Positions 13,975-22,679 of a stretch of 28,442 bases of DNA are shown here, one piece after another. The position numbers were made by a program, and so were the translations under genes. The notes under the pieces were generated by a model, which was not told the origin of the DNA, did no database searches, and saw only the letters and a list, made by a program, of their open reading frames with translations. The stretch is taken from positions 1 to 28,442 of the IMG/VR virus record IMGVR_UViG_3300030060_001868. One strand, 5' to 3'. Each line of letters begins with the position of its first letter. Within the stretch, counting starts at the first letter, position 1. The stretch comes from a virus.

Positions 13975-14618
13975 GCATATCTCACACAAATTTTTTAACA
14001 CAAGTAAGAAACTACACTGAGGTAGATTCAAATGTTTTATCGGATACTTTGTTAGACCAATTTATAAGAAATACAGAATTGGATATTGCAAATAAAGTTG
14101 ATTATGATGATATAAGAGAATATGTCACTGCTGTAACAGGCACTCTAAAATATTTAAATGTACCTGATGATTGTTTAGTAATTCGTTCCGTACAAATTAT
14201 AAGTAGCAATGTTAGAGATTTTTTGGAAAAAAGAGATACTTCTTTTATAGCAGAATTTAATCCAAATGATTCTACAGGACAACCTAAATATTATGCTAAT
14301 TGGGATGATAAAAATATTTTATTTGCTCCAGTGCCAGACCAAGCATATGATATACAATTAAATTATATTAAAGACCCAGAGCATTTTAATTCTACGACAG
14401 ATACTTTTTTATCTAAACATCAAGAGGCTTTATTGTTACATGGTGTATTGACTGAATGTTTTAGTTATTTAAAAGGTCCTGTTGATATGTACAACTTATA
14501 CAAAACAAAGTATAATGAAGAAATACAAGACTTTGCATTGCAACAAATGGGTCGAAGAAGAAGAGCCGAGTACGATGATGGTGTACCTAGATTAAAAGTA
14601 GCTTCTCCTTCACCTTAA
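13971..14618 (+). CDS. Second head-tail connector protein
   Basis: A 215-residue protein that begins SHTNFLTQVRNYTEVDSNVLSD and has DTLLDQFIRNTELDIANKVD (about 24-43), a pattern typical of phage connector and gp6/gp11-like adaptors. It continues with strands LKYLNVPDDCLVIRSVQI and ILFAPVPDQAYDIQLNYIK. C-terminal helices (LSKHQEALLLHGVLTECFSY; YKTKYNEEIQDFALQQMGRR) follow. It shares helix-sheet-helix order with the protein at 12904, so both may have the same fold. It overlaps its predecessor (ATGA) and is followed by a strong ribosome site for the next virion gene. Confidence 0.65.
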   Translation: MSISHTNFLTQVRNYTEVDSNVLSDTLLDQFIRNTELDIANKVDYDDIREYVTAVTGTLKYLNVPDDCLVIRSVQIISSNVRDFLEKRDTSFIAEFNPNDSTGQPKYYANWDDKNILFAPVPDQAYDIQLNYIKDPEHFNSTTDTFLSKHQEALLLHGVLTECFSYLKGPVDMYNLYKTKYNEEIQDFALQQMGRRRRAEYDDGVPRLKVASPSP

Positions 14619-14635
14619 CAATAAGGAGAAAAAAT

Positions 14636-15076
14636 ATGGCAATAACAACAAGTGCAGTGTGTAATGTTTTTAAGACAGATGTTTTAAAAGGAGTGCACAA
14701 TTTCACAGCAGCACCTACTGGAAACACTTTTAAATTAAGTATGTACACTAGCTCTGCTACTTTAGGAAAATCAACAACATCTTTTACATCCGATGCTCAA
14801 GTATCTTCACCATCTGGTTACACCAGTGGTGGAAAAGCCTTGGTTGCGGTAACACCTGTGTTAAGCAGTGATACAGCAGTAGTGGATTTTGCTGATTTAT
14901 CTTTTGTGGGTGTTTCACTTACTGCAAGAGGAGCTTTAATTTATAACGACTCTGCTAGTGGCGACCCAGCAGTCGCAGTTTTAGATTTTGGTGGAGATAA
15001 AACAGCTACCTCTGGAACTTTTACAATACAATTTCCTACTGCTAATTCATCAAGTGCTATTATAAGAATAGCTTAA
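14636..15076 (+). CDS. Virion structural protein
   Basis: A 146-residue beta-rich protein with low charge and much Ser, Thr, Ala and Val. The start is MAITTSAVCNVFKTDVLKGV, then KLSMYTSSATLGKSTTSF. VDFADLSFVGVSLTARGALIY lies mid-protein, and it ends FPTANSSSAIIRIA. I associate this protein with tail or head-surface genes next to fibre genes in marine phages. AAGGAG sits 8 nt before the ATG. No catalytic motif. It may be a head fibre or tail sheet-like domain; the role is not established. Confidence 0.65.
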   Translation: MAITTSAVCNVFKTDVLKGVHNFTAAPTGNTFKLSMYTSSATLGKSTTSFTSDAQVSSPSGYTSGGKALVAVTPVLSSDTAVVDFADLSFVGVSLTARGALIYNDSASGDPAVAVLDFGGDKTATSGTFTIQFPTANSSSAIIRIA

Positions 15077-15092
15077 ATAGGAGATTTGTTCA

Positions 15093-16175
15093 GTGACTAC
15101 AAGAACAATTACTGTCACAGTTCAAAATGTCGGTGGTAATAATAAGTATTTTCTTGATGGTGTCCAACAAGACACACTTACTTTAGCTGAAGGCGGTACC
15201 TATGTATTTAATTGGTCTGCTGCAACAAGTCATCCTGTAAGATTTTCAACAACTTCTGATGGCACTCATAACAGTGGTAGTGAATATACTACTGGTGTTA
15301 CAAAAGATGATGGTAATTATTTAACCACCATACAAGTAGCTGCTTCTGCTCCAACTTTATATTATTATTGTCAATATCACTCTGGTATGGGTGGTCAACT
15401 TAACACCGAGGCTGCAAACACTTGGGGTTTATTATCTTGGAGTGAGGGTAGTTGGGGAGCTCAAAACAATATAGATGTTTCTGTTACTGGTGTTGTTTCT
15501 ACGACAGCGGTGGGTTCTGTTACTGTGGATGCAGAGATAGGACAAGGTTGGGGTAGAGGAACATGGGGTAATAGAGTTTGGGGTGGTGCTTATTCTGTAA
15601 TAGTAACAGGTGTAAGTGCAACTAGTGCAGTGGGTTCTGTTACAGCTTCTACATCAGTAACTGTTGCAGTATCTGGTGTTGCTACAACCTCTGCGGTAGG
15701 AAGTGTAACTACAACACAAGGAGTTGAAATAACTCCAACTGGACAAGAGTTAACTGGCTCGATAGGCACAGTTGATTTTGATGGAGATGCTTCAACTGGA
15801 GTGACAGGAGTTGCTATGACATCTGTAGTAGGAGAGGCAATCGTTGCACCTATTACATTAATAGATGTTACTGGAGTAGCCATGACAAGCTCTGTTGGAG
15901 ATGTTGTATTGTTAATGACAGGCACAGTGAATGTAACAGGTGTATCTTCTACATCATCGGTTGGTTCAATAACTCCAGTTTCTGGTTATGATGTTACTGG
16001 AGTAGCCATGACATCCGCAGTTGGCACACCAGCAGAAATAACTGGTACAGGCACAGTTGATGATGTTACTGGTGTAGCATTGACTACTAGTGTTGGAAGT
16101 GTAATAATAATTTCATGGAACAAAGTAGACACTGGAACTCCAGTGACTTGGACTAAAATAACAACAGCAGCATAA
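15093..16175 (+). CDS. Cupredoxin-like virion protein with VTGV tandem repeats
   Basis: A 360-residue protein with two parts. Residues 1-105 form a cupredoxin-like beta domain: NNKYFLDGVQQDTLTLAEGG, SHPVRFSTTSDGTH (46-59), YYYCQYHSGMGG (90-101). H47, C93, H96 and M99 match a type-1 copper set in order and spacing (C-x2-H-x2-M, as in amicyanin). Then come Trp/Gly segments (WGLLSWSEGSWG; WGRGTWGNRVWGG). Residues about 129-336 hold nine copies of a unit like VTGVxxTSxVGxV. The GTG start is chosen because AGGAG lies 9 nt upstream. Related cupredoxin-like domains occur in marine phage structural proteins. Copper binding is not shown; the domain might serve as a stable adhesive or fibre head. Probably a tail-associated protein. 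Confidence 0.78.
   Translation: MTTRTITVTVQNVGGNNKYFLDGVQQDTLTLAEGGTYVFNWSAATSHPVRFSTTSDGTHNSGSEYTTGVTKDDGNYLTTIQVAASAPTLYYYCQYHSGMGGQLNTEAANTWGLLSWSEGSWGAQNNIDVSVTGVVSTTAVGSVTVDAEIGQGWGRGTWGNRVWGGAYSVIVTGVSATSAVGSVTASTSVTVAVSGVATTSAVGSVTTTQGVEITPTGQELTGSIGTVDFDGDASTGVTGVAMTSVVGEAIVAPITLIDVTGVAMTSSVGDVVLLMTGTVNVTGVSSTSSVGSITPVSGYDVTGVAMTSAVGTPAEITGTGTVDDVTGVALTTSVGSVIIISWNKVDTGTPVTWTKITTAA
15477..16100 (+). repeat. Nine tandem coding repeats (VTGVxxTSxVGxV)
   Basis: Nine degenerate units start near 15483, 15602, 15675, 15738, 15802, 15867, 15934, 15993 and 16063, inside the cupredoxin-like protein gene. Two of them share a 24-base identical block (15864-15887 and 15990-16013), which indicates fairly recent duplication or gene conversion. 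The fourth is the most diverged (TGQELTGSIGTV). A beta-strand-turn-strand unit is likely. Confidence 0.85.
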
Positions 16176-16188
16176 TAAAGGATAAAAT

Positions 16189-17154
16189 ATGGCTTCAACA
16201 TACTCATCAGATTTAAAACTGGAACTCATGGCTACTGGTGAAAATGCTGGTACATGGGGAACAAAAACAAACACAAATTTAAATTTAGTACAACAAGCAA
16301 TCGGTGGATTTGAACAAGTAACAGTAGGAGATGGAGCTACAGTTGCACTAGCAATGACTGATGGCACTATATCAAACGCAAGGAACATGGTAGTCAAAGT
16401 GGCTACAGTTACTTTATCTGGAGCAACAGTTTTAACTGTGCCAGACAGTATTGAAAAAATGTATATTTTTGATGTAACTGGAGTAACTAATCCAACAAAC
16501 TTAACTATTAAAACTGCAAGTGGTTCTGGTTTTTCTCCAGACCAACAAAAAATATATTTTGCTTACGCAGATGGAACGAATATTGTTGAAGTTTCATTAG
16601 ACAGTTTGGGTGGTGCGGTAGGTACAGCAAGTTTACCAACAGTACCAGTTACAAAAGGTGGTACAGGTTTAACATCTGCTGGTTCTGCAAATCAAGCATT
16701 AAAAATGAATAGTGGTGGTAGTGCTTTAGAGTTTGGCACATTAGCAATAGCTGGTGGTGGAACTGGTGCAACAACTTTAGCTGGTGCTAATATTGTAGCG
16801 TCAAATGCAAATACAACTTTTACAAAAGCATTAAGAGGATCTACTCAAACTGCTGGTTCTCAAACTGGTAATGTTACTTTAGATTTTGACACTTACCAAA
16901 ACTTTGTTTTAACAGCAACAGGTAATGTAACACTAGATAATCCAAGCACAGAATCAGTAGGACAGTCTGGTATTATAGTATTTATTCAAGATGGTACTGG
17001 TAGTAGAACATTAAGTCTTGGTACAGATTATGAAACTGCTGGTGGTGCTGGTTTGACTATATCAACAGCCGCTAATGCAGTCGATGTCATACCATATTTT
17101 GTCAAGGCTGCTGGGTCAATACAACTAGGAGCACCTCAACTTGCGTTTGCATAG
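16189..17154 (+). CDS. Tail fibre/virion protein with GGTG-type repeats
   Basis: A 321-residue protein starting MASTYSSDLKLELMATGENAG then TWGTKTNTNLNLV, an N-terminus common in phage fibre or virion proteins, probably the attachment domain. Residues about 40-140 are beta-rich. VTKGGTGLTSAGSANQALKM (about 161-180) and AGGGTGATTLAG (about 194-205) are the fibre-type GGTG shaft motifs. The C-terminal part (about 215-321) is beta-rich, with NVTLDFDTYQNFVLTATGN and a final jelly-roll-like stretch. No Cys. AAAGGA precedes the ATG. It likely forms part of the tail or host-contact fibre. Confidence 0.72.
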   Translation: MASTYSSDLKLELMATGENAGTWGTKTNTNLNLVQQAIGGFEQVTVGDGATVALAMTDGTISNARNMVVKVATVTLSGATVLTVPDSIEKMYIFDVTGVTNPTNLTIKTASGSGFSPDQQKIYFAYADGTNIVEVSLDSLGGAVGTASLPTVPVTKGGTGLTSAGSANQALKMNSGGSALEFGTLAIAGGGTGATTLAGANIVASNANTTFTKALRGSTQTAGSQTGNVTLDFDTYQNFVLTATGNVTLDNPSTESVGQSGIIVFIQDGTGSRTLSLGTDYETAGGAGLTISTAANAVDVIPYFVKAAGSIQLGAPQLAFA

Positions 17155-17166
17155 GAGACATTACTA

Positions 17167-17979
17167 ATGCCAGTACAAGGTGAATTTTTTCAAAAACCAG
17201 CAGGAAGTAGTGGTTTTTATGACTATTTGATTTCTAATAGCTGTAGATTCGATAAAGCAGCTAGTTCTAGATTATATAGAACTTTTGGTACACCTTCAAG
17301 TGCTACAAAAATGACAATCAGTTGGTGGATGAAACATGGTATTATTCCAGATTATCAACAAGTTTTTTCTAAATCTGGAGGTTATGGTGGAGGAAATGGT
17401 GCTTCAATAACACTAAATGATAGTCTTGGTGGTTATGCTGATATAATTACTATGTATGGAATGAAAGGAAGTGGTGGAGGAAGCACAGGTGGAAATACTT
17501 ATCCTGCTAATGCGTTTAGAGATTACAGTGGTTGGACACATTGCCATTATAAGATGGACACTAGTAAAAGTGGAATGTCTGGTACTAATGCAAAAGTAGT
17601 TATGCACATTAATGGAGTAAATGCAGTATTTGTCAATACAAATGAACCTTCAGGCAATTTTGATAATTTTAATACTAATGGTGATGTTCACTCTATAGGA
17701 AATGGTAATGGTTACGACCAAGGAGATATTAGTTTAGCAGAGTTTATATTTTTAGATGGGCAGTATGAAGATTATACATCTTTTGGTGAATTTAAAGGTG
17801 GAAATATATGGATACCTAAAGACCCTAGTAGTTTAGATTTTAGTGGTAATAATTCTTTTCATTTAAAATTTGAAGATGCTTCTAACCTAGGCAATGACAG
17901 TAGTTCGAACAATAATGATTTTACATCAACAGGACTTGGTACAGATCATCAAGTTTTAGACTCACCGACCTTCTCATGA
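17167..17979 (+). CDS. LamG-like (concanavalin A-fold) tail fibre protein
   Basis: A 270-residue protein with a laminin-G/concanavalin-like lectin domain (about 20-235). Markers are LYRTFGTPSSATKMTISWWMK (about 34-54), YSGWTHCHYKMDTSK (about 119-133), VVMHINGV and the end region DISLAEFIFLDGQYEDYTSF followed by LHFKFED-type residues. These domains bind glycans. It ends QVLDSPTFS and then two in-frame stops, TGA TGA. The next gene starts 18 nt later in the same frame with SGNFCTWNALTG, and in related fibres LamG and the following domain are joined by a similar linker, as far as I recall. It could therefore be the first half of a split gene. AGGAG precedes the start. Confidence 0.72.
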   Translation: MPVQGEFFQKPAGSSGFYDYLISNSCRFDKAASSRLYRTFGTPSSATKMTISWWMKHGIIPDYQQVFSKSGGYGGGNGASITLNDSLGGYADIITMYGMKGSGGGSTGGNTYPANAFRDYSGWTHCHYKMDTSKSGMSGTNAKVVMHINGVNAVFVNTNEPSGNFDNFNTNGDVHSIGNGNGYDQGDISLAEFIFLDGQYEDYTSFGEFKGGNIWIPKDPSSLDFSGNNSFHLKFEDASNLGNDSSSNNNDFTSTGLGTDHQVLDSPTFS

Positions 17980-18000
17980 TGAAAGGAGTTAAATAGAATG
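17977..18000 (+). promoter_or_regulatory. In-frame double stop with new ribosome site between fibre genes
   Basis: TGA (17977-17979), TGA (17980-17982), AAGGAG (17983-17988), 9 bases, ATG (17998-18000). Upstream and downstream frames are the same. The ribosome site lies directly after the stops, so the second half restarts translation rather than depending on read-through. Confidence 0.75.
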
Positions 18001-19842
18001 GCATCTTCAGGAAATTTTTGTACATGGAACGCACTTACAGGAATTAAAGATGATGGTAGTTCAGGTATAACATTTGCTAATGGTAATACCAGTGCTAGTA
18101 TGACGCATAACGGAATATCTTGTTTAGGTACACATGGTATAAAATCTGGTAAATGGTATTATGAAATTAATTATCATGCTGATGGTAATTATTCAGACGG
18201 AAGGCTTCATGCAGGTTGGACTTCAGATTTAAAAGGAATAAAATATGCTTTTTTTAGACAAGCAGGAGGTTCTCCAGATAGAGAAGGTTTTGGAGTTCAT
18301 CTTTGGTTTTATAGAAACAATTATCAAGGTGGTAAAATATCATATCAATCATCAACAGATTATACAGGAAACACAGGTGCTTCAAATTCTAATTTAAAAG
18401 CAACTCAAGCAAATGATATTATTATGTGTGCCATAGATGCTGATAATCATAAAATGTATTGGGGATTAAATGGTAACTGGGGTTCAACTAATACTAATGG
18501 AGCAACAGCAACAAATTCAGATATTACTCAAGTAGATGGTTGGTCTATAGAATCAACATGGCAAGGAAGTACATGGCAACCAGCTATATGGTTTGCAGGT
18601 GCATCATCAGGAACAACTGCAATTATAAACGCAGGTCAGGACAGCACTTTTTCAGGAACAAAAACAAGTGGTTCTGCAAACGCAAGCGACTCAAATTCGG
18701 TGGGTGATTTCTATTATACACCTCCTACTAATTATCTTGCCTTATCGAGTGCGAACTTACCCATATCAGATGATATAGACCCAGCACAGACTGATGATGA
18801 TTATCCTAGTAAACAATTTGGTGTGGTTACTTATACTGGTAATTCTAGTACAAATGCTATAAGCAATTTAAATTTTAGACCAGATTTAGTATGGGTGAAA
18901 TCAAGAAATCAAGCTAGAAATTCATATCAAGCTGATTCTTCTAGAGGTACAAATAAAACTTTATCTTCTACTCTAAATGAAGAAGAACGAACAGAAACTA
19001 ATTTAACATCTTTTGATACAAATGGTTTTACTTTAAGTGATAATTATAATTATCGTCAAAACTGGAATGAAAGTGGTTATACTTATGTTGCATGGTGTTG
19101 GAGAGCTAATGCAGGAACAACAGTTAGTAATGGTTCAGGAGATATTACAAGTACAGTACAAGCAAATACTAAAGCTGGATTTAGTATAGTTACATATACA
19201 GGAAATGGAAGTGTAGCACAATCCATAGGACATGGTTTATCTTCAGGAGCACCAGAATTAATTTTTGTAAAAAATAGAACTTCAAATGATGATTGGGCAG
19301 TTTATCATCATAGTTTAGGAAATGCAGCACATTTATTATTAAATACAGCTGCTGCTCAAGTAACAAGTAGTGCTTATTGGGGAAGTTTTACTCCAACAAC
19401 TACTTTATTTAAAGTAGGTAGTGACCATAAATTAAATGCCAGTAGTGAAAATTATGTTGCTTATTGTTGGCATGGAGTTGAAGGCTACAGTAAGTTTGGA
19501 AAATTTATTGGAAATGGTAATGATGACGGATCATTTATATATCTAGGATTCAGACCCAGCTTAGTCGCAATTAAGTGGGTACAAGATGTTAATTCAGCAG
19601 AGAATTGGGGTGTTTTTGATACAGCTAGAAGTACATCAAATCCTAGTTCTAATGATAGCACTTCTCAATTACAATGGGATACAGCATCAGCAGGAAGTAA
19701 TACAAGTGCTCACAAAATTGACTTTTTATCTAATGGTTTTAAACTGCGTGGGAATGGTGGATTAAATAATTCAAATGGTGCAACATATATCTACATGTGT
19801 TGGGCAGACGCAAGTTTCAAATATCAATCAAATACTTTTTAG
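17998..19842 (+). CDS. SPRY-domain tail fibre protein with repeated C-terminal domains
   Basis: A 614-residue protein. About 25-235 is SPRY-like: GTHGIKSGKWYYEINYH (44-60), RLHAGWTSD, then IIMCAIDADNHKMYWGLNGN (141-160). After a short linker, three related segments begin at about 275 (FGVVTYTGNSS), 394 (FSIVTYTGNGSVAQSIGHGL) and 497 (SKFGKFIGNGNDDGSFIYLGF). Each has a RP-x-L/V-x-V-K or APELIFVKNR core and ends in a TYVAWCWR/NYVAYCWHG/IYMCWAD-type strand. Such repeats are common in phage tail fibres (I believe DUF7483). Same reading frame as the LamG gene before it. It probably binds host surface glycans or protein; target unknown. Confidence 0.75.
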   Translation: MASSGNFCTWNALTGIKDDGSSGITFANGNTSASMTHNGISCLGTHGIKSGKWYYEINYHADGNYSDGRLHAGWTSDLKGIKYAFFRQAGGSPDREGFGVHLWFYRNNYQGGKISYQSSTDYTGNTGASNSNLKATQANDIIMCAIDADNHKMYWGLNGNWGSTNTNGATATNSDITQVDGWSIESTWQGSTWQPAIWFAGASSGTTAIINAGQDSTFSGTKTSGSANASDSNSVGDFYYTPPTNYLALSSANLPISDDIDPAQTDDDYPSKQFGVVTYTGNSSTNAISNLNFRPDLVWVKSRNQARNSYQADSSRGTNKTLSSTLNEEERTETNLTSFDTNGFTLSDNYNYRQNWNESGYTYVAWCWRANAGTTVSNGSGDITSTVQANTKAGFSIVTYTGNGSVAQSIGHGLSSGAPELIFVKNRTSNDDWAVYHHSLGNAAHLLLNTAAAQVTSSAYWGSFTPTTTLFKVGSDHKLNASSENYVAYCWHGVEGYSKFGKFIGNGNDDGSFIYLGFRPSLVAIKWVQDVNSAENWGVFDTARSTSNPSSNDSTSQLQWDTASAGSNTSAHKIDFLSNGFKLRGNGGLNNSNGATYIYMCWADASFKYQSNTF

Positions 19843-19855
19843 GAGGTGAAATAAT

Positions 19856-20491
19856 ATGTGGGCTTATATAAAAGATAACAAAATAGAGGAGATAATTGCT
19901 AGACCTAAAGATATGGTCATAGATGATCTAAGACATTCTCGAAGAATATTTACTACATGGACTTGGGATGAACTCAATGCCATAGGTATTTATACAGTAG
20001 AATCAGGAACACAAGGTAATGATAGGTTTGAAATAACAAGTCAACCCACATACACATTTGATAGTTCTAATAAAAAAGTTACTACTAAATATACTATTAC
20101 AGATAAAGCATTAGAGGATAGTAAAGCAAAAGATGCAGATGGTAGTGACATGAAAGATGCAGAGGGTAATCAAATAATGAATTATGGTTTAAAAACAATA
20201 GCTAAAAATCAATGTAAAATTACTGCTAATGGATTAATAGCTAGATTTAATTGGTTAGTAGAACGCAGTATTTATGATAGTAGCAAAGCGATTCCTGATG
20301 CAGTAAAAACATATGTTTCTGCTATACGCAAAGACTGTAATGATATTGAAACAGAAATTACGAATGCAAGTGATATGGATGCTTTTAAAGCACTTTATGT
20401 TGATGAAATGAATAGTGATGGCACAGTTAAAACTGTAAACAGAATTAATAGGTGGACAACTGATTCAACTGTAACTGACTACATAAGATAA
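19856..20491 (+). CDS. Fibre-associated protein or tail fibre assembly-like protein
   Basis: A 211-residue protein with the strongest ribosome site in the area (AGGAGGTG). It starts MWAYIKDNKIEEIIARPKDM, then IFTTWTWDELNAIGIYTVES (about 31-50), then beta QPTYTFDSSNKKVTTKY (about 61-77), and a charged helical C-terminus with ITANGLIARFNWLVERSIYD (about 121-140). The start and TWTWDEL segment recall proteins after fibre genes that help assembly (in the broad tail-fibre-assembly/DUF4376-like sense), but the match is loose. One stop follows directly before the nozzle gene. A role with the preceding fibre is inferred from place. Confidence 0.55.
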   Translation: MWAYIKDNKIEEIIARPKDMVIDDLRHSRRIFTTWTWDELNAIGIYTVESGTQGNDRFEITSQPTYTFDSSNKKVTTKYTITDKALEDSKAKDADGSDMKDAEGNQIMNYGLKTIAKNQCKITANGLIARFNWLVERSIYDSSKAIPDAVKTYVSAIRKDCNDIETEITNASDMDAFKALYVDEMNSDGTVKTVNRINRWTTDSTVTDYIR

Positions 20492-20495
20492 TGAT

Positions 20496-22676
20496 ATGCT
20501 TAGTGAAATCCAGATTGTTGGAGGTATAAACAAACAAGTAACACCTACAGGTGCACAAGGTAAATGGGTTGATTGCGATAATGTAAGATTTCGTTATGGT
20601 TTTCCAGAAAAAATAGGTGGATGGGAGCAAACAACTTCAAGCACTTTAGTCGGTGTTGCTAGAGACATGCACATTTGGAGCGACCTTACTGGTAAAAGAT
20701 ATATAGCTTTAGGCACAAATAAAGGTTTGTTTATATATCATGATGGTTTAATGTATGATGTATCTCCGTTAGACACTAATATAACATCTTGCACATTAAC
20801 AACCACAAATAATTCAGCTACTGTAACTGTCAACAAAACAGCTCATGGACTAGAGGTAGGGGATTTATTTTTATTTTCTAGTGTTACATTACCAGGTGGA
20901 GGCACTGGTTTTGTTGGTGCAGATTTTACACAAAACACCTTTGAAGTAATAACAAGAACTTCTGATACTTTTACTGTAACAGCAGGTAAAGTAGAATCAG
21001 GTGCTGGATTTACTGCTGGTGGTAGTGTAACTTTATCTCCCTATTTTAAAGTTGGAGATGCTGTTCAAGTTATTGGTTATGGTTTTGGAACAGGTTTATA
21101 TGGAGGCACTAATCCTTCTATCACAAGCACAACTTTAAATGGTGCTTTACTCGATGATACAAACGGAACAGGTGGCTCTGGAACAACCATTACATTAACA
21201 TCAGTATCAGGTTTTAGTGGTACTGGTGGCACACTAAAAGTGGGAGAAGAGTTAATTACCTACACTGGAGTAGTAGGTAGCACAGTTACTGGAATAGTTA
21301 GAGGAGCTTCTGGCTCTACTCGTTCTGCACATAGTGATGGAGCAGTTGTAGAAGAAGCATCTAGTTTTACAGGTTGGGGTAGTGCATCACCTACTGGAGA
21401 AGTAACATTAGAACCAGCTAATTGGTCATTAGATAATTTTGGAGAAATATTAGTTGCTACAGTAAGAAATAATAAAACATTTCAATGGAATCCAAGTAGT
21501 AGTTCTGCGTTATCTACAAGAGCTACAGTTATATCTAATGCACCTATACAAAGTGTTATGACAGTTATATCAGATAGAGATAGACATTTAATTCACTTAG
21601 GAACAGAAACCACTGTTGGCACATCTAGTCAAGATAAGATGTTTATAAGGTTTTCAGACCAAGAAAATTTCTCAGATTATACACCAACTTCCACAAACAC
21701 AAGTGGTACATTTAGATTAGATAGTGGTACAAAAATAGTAGGTGCAGTTAATGCTGGTAGTTACATATTAATATTGACTGATACCTCTGCTTATATTATG
21801 CAGTTTGTAGGACCTCCTTTTACTTTTAGTATAAGACAAGTTGGAGCTAATTGTGGTTTAATATCTCAACATGGATTGGTTGCGGTAAATGGAGTTGTGT
21901 ATTGGATGGGTCAAGCAGGAGGTTTTTATTTATATGATGGCACTGTAAAAAAAATAACATGTTCTGTTGAGGATTTTGTTTTTACTACTCAAGACACAGA
22001 TGACTTAGGTTTAAACTTTGATGCTTCTGATGTAGTGTATGCTGGATATAATTCTTTATTTAGTGAAATTAATTGGTTTTATCCAAAAGCTACATCAACA
22101 CAAATTGATAGAGTGGTAAGCTATAACTATGTAGAAGGTTTGTGGACTATAGGCACATTACCAAGAACTACCTATTACGATAAAACAATTTTTGATAATC
22201 CATATGCCACTGATTATAACACATCTGCTATACCTAACTTTCCTATTATACAAGGAGTAACCAATACGAATGGTGCTACTACCTTGTATGCACATGAAAA
22301 AGGTAATAATCAAGTTTTAGCAGATGGTACACAATCAGCGATTATAGGAAGTATACAAAGTGGTGACTTTGAAGTAAGAGGACAACAAAATAATATGAAT
22401 GTTACTGGTGAGTTTTTTATGAAGATTAGTCGTTTCATACCAGACTTTAGAGCTTTAGTAGGTAATGCAAAAGTTACAATTAATTTAAAAGATTTTCCAA
22501 GTGATACTGAGGCTAGTAGTAGTTTAGGACCTTTTACTGTAAGTAATTCAACTCAAAAGGTAGATACCAGAGCTAGGGCAAGAGCTTTAAATTTAAAAAT
22601 CGAAAATGAAACAGTTAATGAAAACTGGAGGTACGGAACATTTAAAGCTGATGTTCAAGCGGATGGTAGAAGATAA
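20496..22676 (+). CDS. Tail nozzle / P22 gp10-like stabilisation protein
   Basis: A 726-residue protein starting MLSEIQIVGGINKQVTPTGA and DCDNVRFRYGFPEKIGGWEQ (about 27-46), the typical start of phage stabilisation proteins that close the tail end (P22 gp10-like; tubular-tail-B in T7-like phages). It is beta-rich throughout, with a beta-propeller-like feel (repeated Trp/Tyr in short strands, such as TGKRYIALGTNKGLFIYHDG). A Gly/Thr/Ser-rich insert at about 100-290 (TLTTTNNSATVTVNKTAHGL and later GFSGTGGTLKVGEELITYTG) looks like added surface domains. The last 100 residues include NMNVTGEFFMKISRFIPDFR. No ribosome site stands out; the start lies 5 nt after the previous stop. Confidence 0.65.
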   Translation: MLSEIQIVGGINKQVTPTGAQGKWVDCDNVRFRYGFPEKIGGWEQTTSSTLVGVARDMHIWSDLTGKRYIALGTNKGLFIYHDGLMYDVSPLDTNITSCTLTTTNNSATVTVNKTAHGLEVGDLFLFSSVTLPGGGTGFVGADFTQNTFEVITRTSDTFTVTAGKVESGAGFTAGGSVTLSPYFKVGDAVQVIGYGFGTGLYGGTNPSITSTTLNGALLDDTNGTGGSGTTITLTSVSGFSGTGGTLKVGEELITYTGVVGSTVTGIVRGASGSTRSAHSDGAVVEEASSFTGWGSASPTGEVTLEPANWSLDNFGEILVATVRNNKTFQWNPSSSSALSTRATVISNAPIQSVMTVISDRDRHLIHLGTETTVGTSSQDKMFIRFSDQENFSDYTPTSTNTSGTFRLDSGTKIVGAVNAGSYILILTDTSAYIMQFVGPPFTFSIRQVGANCGLISQHGLVAVNGVVYWMGQAGGFYLYDGTVKKITCSVEDFVFTTQDTDDLGLNFDASDVVYAGYNSLFSEINWFYPKATSTQIDRVVSYNYVEGLWTIGTLPRTTYYDKTIFDNPYATDYNTSAIPNFPIIQGVTNTNGATTLYAHEKGNNQVLADGTQSAIIGSIQSGDFEVRGQQNNMNVTGEFFMKISRFIPDFRALVGNAKVTINLKDFPSDTEASSSLGPFTVSNSTQKVDTRARARALNLKIENETVNENWRYGTFKADVQADGRR

Positions 22677-22679
22677 TGT

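Noticed and set aside
15477-16100. CRISPR-like array
   Set aside because: The repeats are in-frame, degenerate, and encode VTGV units inside one open frame. There are no unique spacers of constant size and no cas gene.
17977-17982. Stop-codon recoding (TGA read as amino acid) between the fibre genes
   Set aside because: TGA ends many other genes here in the normal way, and two consecutive TGAs followed by a ribosome site point to re-initiation.
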